A program made the position numbers and the translations under genes. The notes under the pieces were generated by a model. It worked only from the letters and a program-made list of their open reading frames with translations, was not told the origin of the DNA and did no database searches. 64,000 nucleotides of DNA, from the NCBI GenBank assembly GCA_016722045.1, contig JADKGY010000001.1, forward strand, positions 62,001-126,000. Direction: 5' to 3'. Positions 26,660-34,973 of this stretch are shown here, piece after piece. This DNA comes from Candidatus Opimibacter skivensis. Lineage in GTDB: Bacteria > Bacteroidota > Bacteroidia > Chitinophagales > Saprospiraceae. Position 1 is the first letter of the stretch. The number at the start of each line of letters is the position of its first letter.

Positions 26660-27079
26660 TTATTTGTTATTGAATTCTCCGGTGATCTGAAGGGTGATGT
26701 TTTTGATATTGAAACTTTTTATTTTCTTTTTCCTGAAATAGTCATTGATCAGTTTGTCCAGGTTTGGATCTTCAAAATCCTCTATCCGGTCTGTTGTCGC
26801 GCAGTATAAATGATGATGATGATGCAAGACGGCATCATAGCGCATGATGTCATTTTCACTTTTCACTTTTTTCAACAAACCATTCTCCACAAACGAGTCA
26901 AGTACTTTATAAACGGTTCCAATTGAAATATTGGGATGTTTGATTTTGATGTACTCGATGATGTTTTCAACAGCAGGATGATTTTTCAGATTGACGACAG
27001 CTTCAAAAATGACGATACGCTGCGGGGTCACTTTTAAGCCTTTCTCTTTAAGGAGTTCTCGAAGTCTGTCAGTAGTCAT
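26660..27079 (-). CDS. Fur-family regulator, PerR-like
   Basis: The 139-aa protein has the Fur winged helix (KGLKVTPQRIVIFEAV, NISIGTVYKVLDSFVENGLL) and the metal site HHHHHLYC. Only one Cys is present in that region and no C-terminal CxxC pair, so the structural zinc site is incomplete or absent. Direct coupling to katG (12-base gap) points to a peroxide-sensing PerR role rather than iron or zinc uptake control. A perfect dyad TTATCATTTGATAA sits 4 bases upstream of the start codon and could be its own operator. Confidence 0.85.
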   Translation of the reverse strand: MTTDRLRELLKEKGLKVTPQRIVIFEAVVNLKNHPAVENIIEYIKIKHPNISIGTVYKVLDSFVENGLLKKVKSENDIMRYDAVLHHHHHLYCATTDRIEDFEDPNLDKLINDYFRKKKIKSFNIKNITLQITGEFNNK

Positions 27080-27082
27080 TAC

Positions 27083-27096
27083 TTATCATTTGATAA
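27083..27096. promoter_or_regulatory. Candidate PerR/Fur operator
   Basis: TTATCA-TT-TGATAA is a perfect 6+2+6 dyad close to the TTATAATnATTATAA PerR box. It lies between the predicted promoter and the start codon of the regulator gene, where bound protein would block transcription of regulator and katG together. Confidence 0.55.
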
Positions 27097-27104
27097 TTAC
27101 TTGG

Positions 27105-27133
27105 TAAAGATAATAATTCTCCTTTAGGAGCAA
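27105..27133 (-). promoter_or_regulatory. Candidate Bacteroidota-type promoter of the perR-katG operon
   Basis: Read on the minus strand: TTG (27133-27131), 18 bases, then TATCTTTA (27112-27105), one base from the TAnnTTTG consensus. The start codon is 26 bases downstream and the candidate operator lies between. Confidence 0.45.
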
Positions 27134-27164
27134 GGTAGTTTTAGGAAATAGTGATGTTTAAAAG

Positions 27165-27245
27165 TCAGTTTCCTTATGTAGGGGCGTTTTGCAACTGCCC
27201 GGACAAGAGAAAAAAGGAACAGGAAATCATTTGGGAATGATCACT
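27165..27245. repeat. Repeat element, family E copy 1 (partial)
   Basis: Contains CAGTTTCCTTATGTA, then GGGGCGTTTTGCAACTGCCC and GGACAAGAGAAAAAAGGAACAGGAAATCATTTG. The same string of motifs, with a complete hairpin, recurs at 29331-29500. The 27080-27332 gap has no gene. Confidence 0.75.
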
Positions 27246-27332
27246 ATGGGACGTAAATCAGCGTATGGCCAATATCGCTATGAATTATAACTGTATTCAA
27301 ATGAATTGATTATAATTATTCAGTCGGGCTTT

Positions 27333-27797
27333 TCATAATGGACTTCTATTTTCGGTGAGTTGTTCTGCCAACCCGATAAGAATTCCTTCAGGACCGCGTA
27401 TGTAACAAAGTCGATACAATTCCTCATACTTCACCACTTCTCCGACGAGCTGCGCACCCATTTTTTGAAGTCCGACAAGTGTTTTATCGATGTCCGCTAC
27501 AGTGAACATCGCGCGTAAATAACCCAGAGCGTTTACCGGGGCGTTGCGATGGTCCGCTACAACAGACGGAGTCAGAAATCGTGATATCTCAAGCCGGCTG
27601 TGGCCATCAGGTGTGACCATCATGGCAATCTCGACATGCTGATTTCCCAGACCGGTGACGCGCCCGGCCCATTCTCCTTCTATTGTAGCCCGCCCTTCAA
27701 GGTTCAGGCCAAGCTCAGTGAAAAAAGCAATGGCCTCATCGAGAGACTCTACCACAATTCCGACATTGTCCATGCGTATTAATTTGTTTTTTACCAT
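27333..27797 (-). CDS. VOC family protein (glyoxalase/bleomycin-resistance fold)
   Basis: The 154-aa product has the two betaalphabetabetabeta modules of the vicinal oxygen chelate fold: IRMDNVGIVVESLDEAIAFFTELGLNL, then GHSRLEISRFL, and RAMFTVADIDKTLVGLQKMGAQLV followed by LCYIRGPEGILIGLAEQL. Metal-ligand positions (VGIV, E of RLEISRF, ILIGLAE) are plausible. The enzyme class (lyase, dioxygenase or resistance protein) cannot be decided from sequence. It is cytoplasmic, with 45 bases separating it from the DUF1648 gene on the same strand. Confidence 0.85.
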   Translation of the reverse strand: MVKNKLIRMDNVGIVVESLDEAIAFFTELGLNLEGRATIEGEWAGRVTGLGNQHVEIAMMVTPDGHSRLEISRFLTPSVVADHRNAPVNALGYLRAMFTVADIDKTLVGLQKMGAQLVGEVVKYEELYRLCYIRGPEGILIGLAEQLTENRSPL

Positions 27798-27842
27798 AGC
27801 CTTTTTTATTTATTTTCTAAATACCCTTTGCTCACTTCTTAT

Positions 27843-28340
27843 TTATTTCCCCTTCACCGCCTTAATTATAAAATATCCCATTGGCAGTATGATCACACCC
27901 AGAACCACCAGCATTAGCCAGAACCCAATCTTTTCTGTTTTTCCTGAAGCAGCCTGATAGATCATCAAAACGGCCAAACCAAATACAAAAGCAATGATAA
28001 GCTTTAAACATCTGAGCATCCTTGTAGCATTCGTATACTGATAAAGAGCATTTTCAGATGTAATCTTCACCGGGAAGTTAAAAATATGCGGATGCCTGTT
28101 TAATTCAGTCAAACCTAAAAAGGCGAGGGTAGCGATAACCGGTAAAACAAGAATCGTCATTTTGCTTCCATAGTCATTGACTTCCATTGATTCATTGAAA
28201 TGTGTTGGGATGATCTCCGGTAAATCATCATATCCTGCCAAGCTGATGATCCATAAACAAACCAAACAAAGCCATCCGGCTGCTTCAATCATCTTGTCTG
28301 ATGTTGATAACTCCGGCTTAAGGTATGGTCGTGTTTGCAT
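27843..28340 (-). CDS. DUF1648-domain membrane protein
   Basis: The 165-aa protein has three or four hydrophobic helices. The first is followed by LPEIIPTHFNESMEVNDYGSK, the DUF1648 signature (LPxxIPxHFN...D.YGSK) found in SdpI-like and related membrane proteins. Helix 3 is CLKLIIAFVFGLAVLMIY and helix 4 is FWLMLVVLGVIILPMGYFII. No enzymatic function is known for the domain; some relatives are immunity or signalling proteins. It lies between the VOC gene and the esterase gene on the same strand. Confidence 0.8.
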   Translation of the reverse strand: MQTRPYLKPELSTSDKMIEAAGWLCLVCLWIISLAGYDDLPEIIPTHFNESMEVNDYGSKMTILVLPVIATLAFLGLTELNRHPHIFNFPVKITSENALYQYTNATRMLRCLKLIIAFVFGLAVLMIYQAASGKTEKIGFWLMLVVLGVIILPMGYFIIKAVKGK

Positions 28341-28397
28341 TAAGGGAATAGCGGATTTATAATCGATTGCACCTGGCAGTGGAGTTGAAGTAAAAGT

Positions 28398-29225
28398 TTA
28401 ATTCTGTTCTTTTGAATAGGTAGAAAAAATTCCTTTCAATCCATAATATATGCCTGGTATTACAATCGTGCCATGCGTCTCATTTGGTAATTCTAAATAA
28501 TAATATTCTAAACCAACAGGTCTATTCTTATCCAAAAAAGTAAGCAATTCCATGTTGGGGGGATAACGAACAGGTATGTGTATATCTTTTCTGCATTCAA
28601 ATATTTTTCCTTTGTAATCCGGGTGACTGCTAAGGTATTCGATCACCTCTTTGCCCACTTTACCTTTGTTCCACCAGGTACTTCCATCGATTGAAAGTAT
28701 TGCATGGAATAGACCAGGAGTTTTGTATAGAGAATAATAAGCCAACAAGCCACCGGTTGAATGTCCAATAAGTAGTCGGTAGGATATGGTCCTGTATTTT
28801 TCATCTACATCAGGTATCAACTCATTTTTTAAATACGAGAGAAAATGATCAGCCCCACCGGCAAATTGTGTATCCTGGGTTTGTTCCGAATCTTCATCCA
28901 GGGCAGGAGAAAAATCACGTTGCCGGTTGTTGGAAGTAATGCCGATGATGATGCATGCCGGAGCAAGTTGACTTTGGGTAAGCAATGCAGACACATCTGC
29001 AGCATATGACGAGTAATACTCTCCGTCTAACAAATAAACTACTGGGTACTTTTCTGTGGCTGAATTATAATTTTCGGGCAGATATACATAAACCTTACAA
29101 GCTTCATTCAGCACTTTTGAGTCGATCGTAAATGAATCAACAGGGACTGTTGTAATCGATTGAGCAAAACCAAAATGAATGGATAGAACGAAGGATGCTA
29201 TTAAACAACAAAACGACTTAACCAT
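28398..29225 (-). CDS. Secreted esterase of the Esterase D/Fes (alpha/beta hydrolase) family
   Basis: The 275-aa protein starts with a signal peptide ending FGFAQ. It has the PF00756 layout: VYVYLPENYNSATEKYPVVYLLDGEYY, IIIGITSNNRQRDFSP, and the nucleophile elbow LLIGHSTGGLLAYYSLYK (Ser of GHSTG). The catalytic His is likely in LPNETHGTIV near the C-terminus. Relatives hydrolyse siderophore, feruloyl or other esters. It is periplasmic or exported. A copy of its 3' end lies at 21485-21573. Confidence 0.87.
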   Translation of the reverse strand: MVKSFCCLIASFVLSIHFGFAQSITTVPVDSFTIDSKVLNEACKVYVYLPENYNSATEKYPVVYLLDGEYYSSYAADVSALLTQSQLAPACIIIGITSNNRQRDFSPALDEDSEQTQDTQFAGGADHFLSYLKNELIPDVDEKYRTISYRLLIGHSTGGLLAYYSLYKTPGLFHAILSIDGSTWWNKGKVGKEVIEYLSSHPDYKGKIFECRKDIHIPVRYPPNMELLTFLDKNRPVGLEYYYLELPNETHGTIVIPGIYYGLKGIFSTYSKEQN

Positions 29226-29330
29226 ATTTATTGAATTTCTTATTCAGTTTTTCCAGATGATCTACTGGTCAATCAACTTTGGTTTAAAAATACAGAATAA
29301 GTCACCAAATTTTGAAGACACAATCTACGT

Positions 29331-29500
29331 ACAGTTTCCTTAAGTCCGGGCGGTTGCAAAACGCAAGGGCGGTTGCAAAACGCCCCTACGTTTTACACTA
29401 CTTTTTATTCTCTTGTTGGGGCGTTTTGCAACCGCCCGGACAAGAGAAAAGAAGATCAGGAAATCATTTGAAGACGATCATTGAAATACCCAAAGCCACT
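29331..29500. repeat. Repeat element, family E copy 2 (MITE-like)
   Basis: Perfect 20-base inverted arms at 29344-29363 (GTCCGGGCGGTTGCAAAACG) and 29422-29441, with an extra internal copy GGGCGGTTGCAAAACGCCCC at 29368-29387. Flanks CAGTTTCCTTA (left) and ACAAGAGAAAAGAAGATCAGG (right) match copy 1 at 27165-27245. The remaining 29501-29878 sequence is AT-rich with no gene found. Confidence 0.82.
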
Positions 29501-29878
29501 TGGAATATCGAGAGGAAAAAGTCAGTTTAGCTTTTCCAGGTGATTTGCCGGAGGAACTCTGAAATCGTTTCGCTCCCCGGATTATCCAATATACTTATTA
29601 ATTTATAAAATTAAATAATTTAGAAATAAGGTAAAATTGACTGTTTTTATTATCTTGTTACCTGAAGGGTTTGTCGAAATTAATCACGGTTTTATTGTAT
29701 ACCCATTTTCTCATTTTCGTTTCAATTGTATATCCCTTTGAGTATTATTTATAACAGCCCAATAAAAGTCTATAATGAATTGCTTAATACAATAAAATAT
29801 TAAAATTACTACAGGCTAAAGAAAGAAGGAAGCCTTAAAATTTGTAAAGATTAGGTGTAAATCAGTAAACTAAAAATC

Positions 29879-30268
29879 ATGTATATATTGGATTTTTCTT
29901 GTAATAATTGCGGGGAACACTCTCAACCTGCTCCGGGCCAGGCTTCAGCACCCGGTGAAATGTTTCCTCCTTATATCATATCGATTAATGGTAGTCAGGA
30001 CTTACATAACTGTATTGTCTGGAACAATGGCGGTTGCGTTTACTCCATTCAGATAACCTACAATTTGCTTGACAGTTATACGGTACATGTTGATGCTAAG
30101 GGACCAACCGGAATGTTTTCAGGTGCGGGCTATTTAAGGTTCATTGATTACAGTGGTGATCATTATGACCTTTCCATCTTTTCCAGTATACGCAGAACGC
30201 ATTGGGTAGAATACATGAGTTTTAGACCCGGTATTAAAACCATCTTATGGAGCGACACAGCCTTCTAA
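29879..30268 (+). CDS. Small protein of unknown function, upstream of the phosphoesterase
   Basis: The 129-aa product begins MYILDFSCNNCGEHSQPAPG with a CxxC, followed by a beta-rich stretch (PYIISINGSQDLHNCIVWNNGGCVYSIQITYNLLDSYTV) and a tail with HYDLSIFSSIRRTHWVEYM. There is no signal peptide. I do not recognise a family. It is on the same strand as, and 95 bases upstream of, the phosphoesterase gene. This is one of only a few plus-strand runs in the first 42 kb, so the two may form an imported unit. Confidence 0.6.
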   Translation: MYILDFSCNNCGEHSQPAPGQASAPGEMFPPYIISINGSQDLHNCIVWNNGGCVYSIQITYNLLDSYTVHVDAKGPTGMFSGAGYLRFIDYSGDHYDLSIFSSIRRTHWVEYMSFRPGIKTILWSDTAF

Positions 30269-30363
30269 GATAGCTTCGAAACAATTTAATTGCTGATATT
30301 ATTTGTTTGCCGGGTTGTTCGTAATGCCTATGGTACAATTGTAAATCACTAAAAAATGAGAAT

Positions 30364-31866
30364 ATGACAAATCAAAAAGTCGAACATGTATTTATCCTGA
30401 TGCTCGAAAACCATTCATTCGATAATGTTTTCGGATTCTCCGGAATAAAAGGAATTAAACCTGCCACTGGTCAAAACTCATATGCCGGTACTTCATATCC
30501 TGTAAATGCTGAAGCGCCGGATGCGTTGTCTTCTGACCCGGGTCATGAGTTTGCAGATACCCTGCAACAATTGTGTGGATCCAATGCCGGAAAATATAAT
30601 CCGTTCAAATCATATCCTCTTATTGATAATTCAGGATTTGTCGCCGATTTCGCCACCTCCCATACAGAAGATACAGGAGAAGCACCTCATCCTGGCCCCG
30701 ATCAATATGGCGATGTTATGCAGTGTTTCGGTAACAAAATTAAGCTTCCGGCCATATGGGAGCTAGCCACAGAGTTTGCTGTTTGCGACAATTGGTTTTC
30801 ATCCATGCCTGGGCCTACATGGCCGAATCGCTTTTTTGCTTATGCCGCCTCCTCTGGTAGTTTAGATGATTCTCCATCAAAGTTTGAAATGATAAAATGG
30901 GAAGGGCCGGGCGGCGGAATTGAGTTTCCTAAAGGTTCTTTCTTCGATTTGGTTGGAAGACAATCCTGCAGATTGTACCAGCATAATTTGTCACTTACAT
31001 CTTTTCCAATCGTACTTGGTTTAAGCGGAATAAGGTATAGCGATATGCATGATTTAAGCGTTTTTGAAAATGATTTACATAACAATTATCATTATCCTTT
31101 AACATTGATTGAACCGGATTATGGAAAAATTTCGAATGGGACTTTTAAAGGGGGATCTTCACAACACCCACTGGATGGAATGAAAGCCGGTGAAGATTTA
31201 ATTAAAAAGGTATATGAAGCTATTCGGGGAGTGAAAGAAGTCTGGGAAAAAAGTTTATTGATCATAACCTATGATGAACATGGTGGTTTCTACGATTCTG
31301 CCTACAATTATGCCCCTCCTCCTGCTGCCACGGCACCAGGCGACTTTGATCACCTGGGGGGACCATACAGCAATAACGGATTTATATTTGAGCAATACGG
31401 CGTACGTGTTCCGGCTGTTGTAGTTTCTCCGTTTATTCCCCGAAACACTGTCTGTAATACTTTGTTTGATCATACTTCAATGCTTAAGACCGTGGAGGAA
31501 ATATTAAACCTGCCTCCTTTAACCAACAGGGACAAGCAGGCAAATAGTTTGATTCCATTACTTACTTGTGCAAGTGTAAGACAAGATTGCCCAACATCCC
31601 TTGCTGCAACCGCCACACCGGAATTTGAGAAAGTATTAACAGAGTCTTTAACTGGTGAAGCGTTGGAAGCATTTAACATTTCCCCACTACCTGAAAGAGG
31701 CAATATTTATGGCTTTTTAGCCATTGCAAATAAAGTAGATCATGAATTGTCCTTGGGTATAACAGAAGAAATGATTGCCATACCTGCCACTTTTGAAGCT
31801 ATTTCAACAAAAGGCGAGGCTAAACAATATATGGATGCAGTGTTAGCAAAAGCAAGAAAATTATAA
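30364..31866 (+). CDS. Phosphoesterase family protein (phospholipase C/acid phosphatase type)
   Basis: The 500-aa product carries the PF04185 signature: VEHVFILMLENHSFDNVFGF near the N-terminus, TSHTEDTGEAPHPGPDQYGDVMQ, then CDNWFSSMPGPTWPNRFFAYAASSG, the ITYDEHGGFYD metal-binding motif and GVRVPAVVVSPFIPRNTV. Members are metal-dependent phosphodiesterases or phosphatases such as non-haemolytic phospholipase C and AcpA. They are normally exported by Tat or Sec, but this protein has no signal peptide and starts directly with the catalytic domain. It ends ~65 residues after the conserved core. It follows the unknown 129-aa gene. Confidence 0.88.
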   Translation: MTNQKVEHVFILMLENHSFDNVFGFSGIKGIKPATGQNSYAGTSYPVNAEAPDALSSDPGHEFADTLQQLCGSNAGKYNPFKSYPLIDNSGFVADFATSHTEDTGEAPHPGPDQYGDVMQCFGNKIKLPAIWELATEFAVCDNWFSSMPGPTWPNRFFAYAASSGSLDDSPSKFEMIKWEGPGGGIEFPKGSFFDLVGRQSCRLYQHNLSLTSFPIVLGLSGIRYSDMHDLSVFENDLHNNYHYPLTLIEPDYGKISNGTFKGGSSQHPLDGMKAGEDLIKKVYEAIRGVKEVWEKSLLIITYDEHGGFYDSAYNYAPPPAATAPGDFDHLGGPYSNNGFIFEQYGVRVPAVVVSPFIPRNTVCNTLFDHTSMLKTVEEILNLPPLTNRDKQANSLIPLLTCASVRQDCPTSLAATATPEFEKVLTESLTGEALEAFNISPLPERGNIYGFLAIANKVDHELSLGITEEMIAIPATFEAISTKGEAKQYMDAVLAKARKL

Positions 31867-32032
31867 GCCGAGGATGGTAAGTGATTTCATTACTAATTTT
31901 TAACAGAAGTATTTCCTTTTTTATAAACGCTAAGTGCTTCGTTGGTGAGTTGGGCTAGTTTGTCATGACTCTCCTGGTGTTAATTGCAAATTTTTATTGC
32001 ATTTGTCATATTTGAATTCTGGTCTTTTACTT

Positions 32033-32620
32033 CTATTTAATAGTTGATCTAAAATAAACTTTTACTTTCATTTTATTTTTATCTTCTATTCCTTCTTCCA
32101 CTGTAAGATATTCAGGGGTGGAAAATTCAATAATTCCCTCGACTATTTTACCTTTCTCAAATTGAGGAAGTCTTGTTAGTGTCAATTTAAAGTCGGAACA
32201 AGAAATTGTGAGTGAAGTGGATAAAGAGTCGGTTTGTGCAAGTTTAAATATTTTTTCTTCATAGTCTGTGATAAACTGCACGGTGGCATTTTGTTCCAAT
32301 AAATTTATTGTAAAGGTAAATCCAAACATCGTCTCTCCTATAATCATTATTGTATCTCCGGTGAGGTAAGCATTGACCTGCACATCAATTCCTTCGGCAG
32401 AAAGATGTTGTTCATCTAAAAAGGGATCGTTCACGAATAATTTTATATCTCCAAAGCCATTAGTTTTGCCGTTTATCAGTTGAATCCGCTCGTCAAGTAT
32501 TTTATGAATACTGGAGTCAATTTGAAATGGTTTTAATGATGTATTTAAAAGTGATGTTTGGCTATGTAATATCCAAAAGTTGGAAAATATGAGAAAAATA
32601 ATTCCTAATGCAAATTTCAT
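32033..32620 (-). CDS. Secreted protein of unknown function
   Basis: The 195-aa protein has a signal peptide (MKFALGIIFLIFSNFWILHSQ) followed by a beta-rich domain with alternating hydrophobic strands (DTIMIIGETMFGFTFTINLLEQ, LTISCSDFKLTLTRLP). No T9SS domain, lipobox or catalytic motif is seen. I do not recognise a family. It is separated by 10 bases from the next gene upstream on the same strand, suggesting a short operon with 32631-33131 and 33152-33652. Confidence 0.6.
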   Translation of the reverse strand: MKFALGIIFLIFSNFWILHSQTSLLNTSLKPFQIDSSIHKILDERIQLINGKTNGFGDIKLFVNDPFLDEQHLSAEGIDVQVNAYLTGDTIMIIGETMFGFTFTINLLEQNATVQFITDYEEKIFKLAQTDSLSTSLTISCSDFKLTLTRLPQFEKGKIVEGIIEFSTPEYLTVEEGIEDKNKMKVKVYFRSTIK

Positions 32621-32630
32621 GTCAAATACC

Positions 32631-33131
32631 TTATGCCCTTGGTCGATCTAAAGACCACCCATTTTTGAGAAACTCGCGTACCAGGGGTTCCTCCAGCGCT
32701 CCATCTTTTTCACTTATCACCTTACATGCAGAGAGTATGCCTTTTTCCAGTGCCCTTACCCCTAAGTACACTAAGCCAACTGTAACGATGAGCATTACAA
32801 TCATGCCGAAGGTGGAAGTGTTAAATATGATGGCGAATGCTACAGGAATGATGAAAACAAGAAGTACTCCAAAGAAAATGGCGATATCGGAAGCTAATTT
32901 GACATTCGAATGCACCTTGCGACATCTTTCACATCTTGGTATGCCAATTTGTATTTCATTGAATTTTACATTTCTATAGACGAGCAGATTGGTCCGATCC
33001 TGAATACGGTAAACAGGGGAGAAGCGGTTATCCTCCATGTTTGAGCTATGTGTCCCGGTCGAACAAAATGCACATTGTGTACTGAGCGGTTCTAATCTTT
33101 TCCTTGCTTCGTTGAGCGTATGTGTTTCCAT
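32631..33131 (-). CDS. Membrane protein with N-terminal zinc-ribbon-like cysteines
   Basis: The 166-aa protein has CAFC near residue 20 and a second pair, CERC, near residue 66 in IGIPRCERCRKVH, so four cysteines could bind zinc. Two hydrophobic helices follow (IAIFFGVLLVFIIPVAFAII and FGMIVMLIVTVGLVYLGV), then a cytoplasmic tail. No family is recognised. It lies in a tight same-strand group with 32033-32620 (10-base gap) and 33152-33652 (20-base gap). Confidence 0.62.
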   Translation of the reverse strand: METHTLNEARKRLEPLSTQCAFCSTGTHSSNMEDNRFSPVYRIQDRTNLLVYRNVKFNEIQIGIPRCERCRKVHSNVKLASDIAIFFGVLLVFIIPVAFAIIFNTSTFGMIVMLIVTVGLVYLGVRALEKGILSACKVISEKDGALEEPLVREFLKNGWSLDRPRA

Positions 33132-33151
33132 GGTAGGCTACGTCGGCAGTG

Positions 33152-33652
33152 TTATTTTCTAAACTTTATATAGTAATCATTTACACCTTTATTTGGATTT
33201 GCTTTTAACCAATCTTGAATATTTGGGACATCATTGTTCAAGTTTTTTAAAGGTAACTGGTTACTATCCCTGAAAGCCAATTGCTTCGTACGATTTTCCA
33301 AATATGATGGTGATTCAGTAGTTGGGTTAACTGGATAATATGAAATATTGTAGTTTGACTGATTCATTATTTTTTTATTGTACTGCTTAACAGCAATTGC
33401 TGACCAAATAATGCAAATCAACCACCAAAATAAAAAGTAGGTTAGGAGCGTCACCAGGCCAACTGCTTGAATAATTTCAATATCAGTAAACAATCCCAGC
33501 ACGGAAATCCCTACCACTAATATAGGACCGCATGTCATGATAATTCCACCCCACACTGTAGAATAAAACAATCCAATGGGGCCTAATAAAAGTGTAAGTA
33601 GAATCCCAATTCCAACACTCTTGGTAGATTTTACAACATGGTAATTTTGCAT
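33152..33652 (-). CDS. Small multi-spanning membrane protein
   Basis: The 166-aa product opens with KSVGIGILLTLLLGPIGLFYSTVWGGIIM, a two-helix motif seen in conserved Bacteroidota membrane proteins, then two more helices (GPILVVGISVLGLF and TLLTYFLFWWLICIIWSAIAV). The C-terminal ~70 residues are polar and tyrosine/asparagine-rich (NYNISYYPVNPTTESPSY), probably cytoplasmic. The function is unknown. It is the first gene of a three-gene same-strand cluster. Confidence 0.62.
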   Translation of the reverse strand: MQNYHVVKSTKSVGIGILLTLLLGPIGLFYSTVWGGIIMTCGPILVVGISVLGLFTDIEIIQAVGLVTLLTYFLFWWLICIIWSAIAVKQYNKKIMNQSNYNISYYPVNPTTESPSYLENRTKQLAFRDSNQLPLKNLNNDVPNIQDWLKANPNKGVNDYYIKFRK

Positions 33653-33771
33653 TTCGACTAGATGTTGGCCCCAATACTAATATACACGCTTATCCTGATG
33701 ATATTGGGTCTAATATTGCGTTTTTCCCATATCCTCATTATGTATTTCCACTTTAGCGCTTTAAATCCAAT

Positions 33772-33953
33772 CTACCCCACACTTGCACCCCCACCATTCC
33801 CATTCTTATCCCCCGGAAACGTACTTCCAAACTTTCCCTTCGCCCACGACCACGCATCTTCACTGAAGACATCTGCAACAAACGTCACAAAAAACAAAGC
33901 ATAGGCATTGACATCCGTCTCCGTATTCGTGAGCACAGCGAGCCCTCCCTGCA
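33772..33953 (-). pseudogene. Detached duplicate of the 3' end of the 34974-36380 gene
   Basis: The minus strand reads GGLAVLTNTETDVNAYALFF then VTFVADVFSEDAWSWAKGKF and GSTFPGDKNGNGGG to a TAG, matching the last ~58 codons of the membrane-protein gene at 34974-36380. About 170 bases align at roughly 92% identity (my hand count: about 13 differences, most in third codon positions). It lies 1.2 kb away in the same orientation, with dinD between the two copies. Confidence 0.88.
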
Positions 33954-34063
33954 GTGGTGACTCTCGGTGGCTTTGACAAACTCGGAAGCATTCTATGTAT
34001 TGATGCCCGTGACAGATTGGTTATTTTTATAGCGATCTAAAATGATTTTATGCAACAAGTTTA

Positions 34064-34912
34064 TTATTTCTTCTTGTTGGACTTTGAAATATTTAGGACA
34101 TTCTTCTTGTCTTTTTCAAGTCTGCGTTCTACTTTTTTAACGTCCTCATCAGGAGGTAAATTTTCAGGTTTGACACCGCGTTCGAGCAGGATTTTACGGA
34201 CAGCCTTATTATTCTCAATATGTTCCTTAGTTATGGGTTTTTCACCTTTGAGGTCTTTATCTATAACGTTATGACCTGTCAATTCAGTGGCAAAGTCTTT
34301 GGCTTTAATGGTTAGCGTAGGCAGAAAATCAGCTAATGGCCTGGATGCAGGGGTATGAAGTTTATTTTTCATTTCGCGCGTGGATCTTCCACCAAATAAG
34401 GCTTCATCACCCTTTGACCGGATGATGGCAAAGCTCTGGTCGTTAACACCTCTCTCAAAAATTATACCCGAGAGTTTCTTTTCGGTTTGACTGAGTTTTT
34501 CTCTCGCGGCAACTCGTTCAACATCTAAAAGACGTTGTTCAATAAGCTCCTGCTTACGGCTTTGAACAGCAAAATAAGTTTGGGCAAATGCCACTTCAGG
34601 TTTGCCGGGATCTCCATTTTGAGCAATCAGGTAACATGCATACCGAGTTAGTGCAATATCCTCAATCTTGCGTTGGGCATTTTTCCCCAGATGGATCATT
34701 TTGTTGACGTCAACAAAATGATCCCGGATGCTCCCGCCTGAATGAATGCAGGCTTCCCTCGCCTTGTCAATGACCTTCAGAAAATTTCGCCATTCTGCGT
34801 AATTGAAGATTTCCTGCAACTCTCTCGCACTCCAGCATTCTATGCCTTCGTATAAGTAGCAAGCATCTTCAAACCTTTGTAGGAGGTGATGTATTTGTTC
34901 TGTTTTCAACAT
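34064..34912 (-). CDS. dinD: DNA-damage-inducible protein D (DinD)
   Basis: The 282-aa product matches DinD throughout: an N-terminal BRO/Bro-N-like domain (ECWSARELQEIFNYAEWRNFLKVIDKA), DHFVDVNKMIHLGKNAQRKIEDIALTRYACYLIAQNGDP, EVAFAQTYFAVQSRKQELIEQ, and a C-terminal GDEALFGGRSTREMKNK. E. coli DinD is SOS-induced and inhibits RecA filament activity. Elsewhere it is scattered on plasmids, phages and islands. Here it sits alone between two direct copies of a neighbouring gene's 3' end, which suggests recent insertion. I see no obvious LexA box, but the region upstream of 34912 is AT-rich and could hold one. Confidence 0.9.
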   Translation of the reverse strand: MLKTEQIHHLLQRFEDACYLYEGIECWSARELQEIFNYAEWRNFLKVIDKAREACIHSGGSIRDHFVDVNKMIHLGKNAQRKIEDIALTRYACYLIAQNGDPGKPEVAFAQTYFAVQSRKQELIEQRLLDVERVAAREKLSQTEKKLSGIIFERGVNDQSFAIIRSKGDEALFGGRSTREMKNKLHTPASRPLADFLPTLTIKAKDFATELTGHNVIDKDLKGEKPITKEHIENNKAVRKILLERGVKPENLPPDEDVKKVERRLEKDKKNVLNISKSNKKK

Positions 34913-34973
34913 AAGGGATGTCCTAAATTAATACATTTTTCCTTTTATTTAATCTCTCATTTTTTACCTCTAT

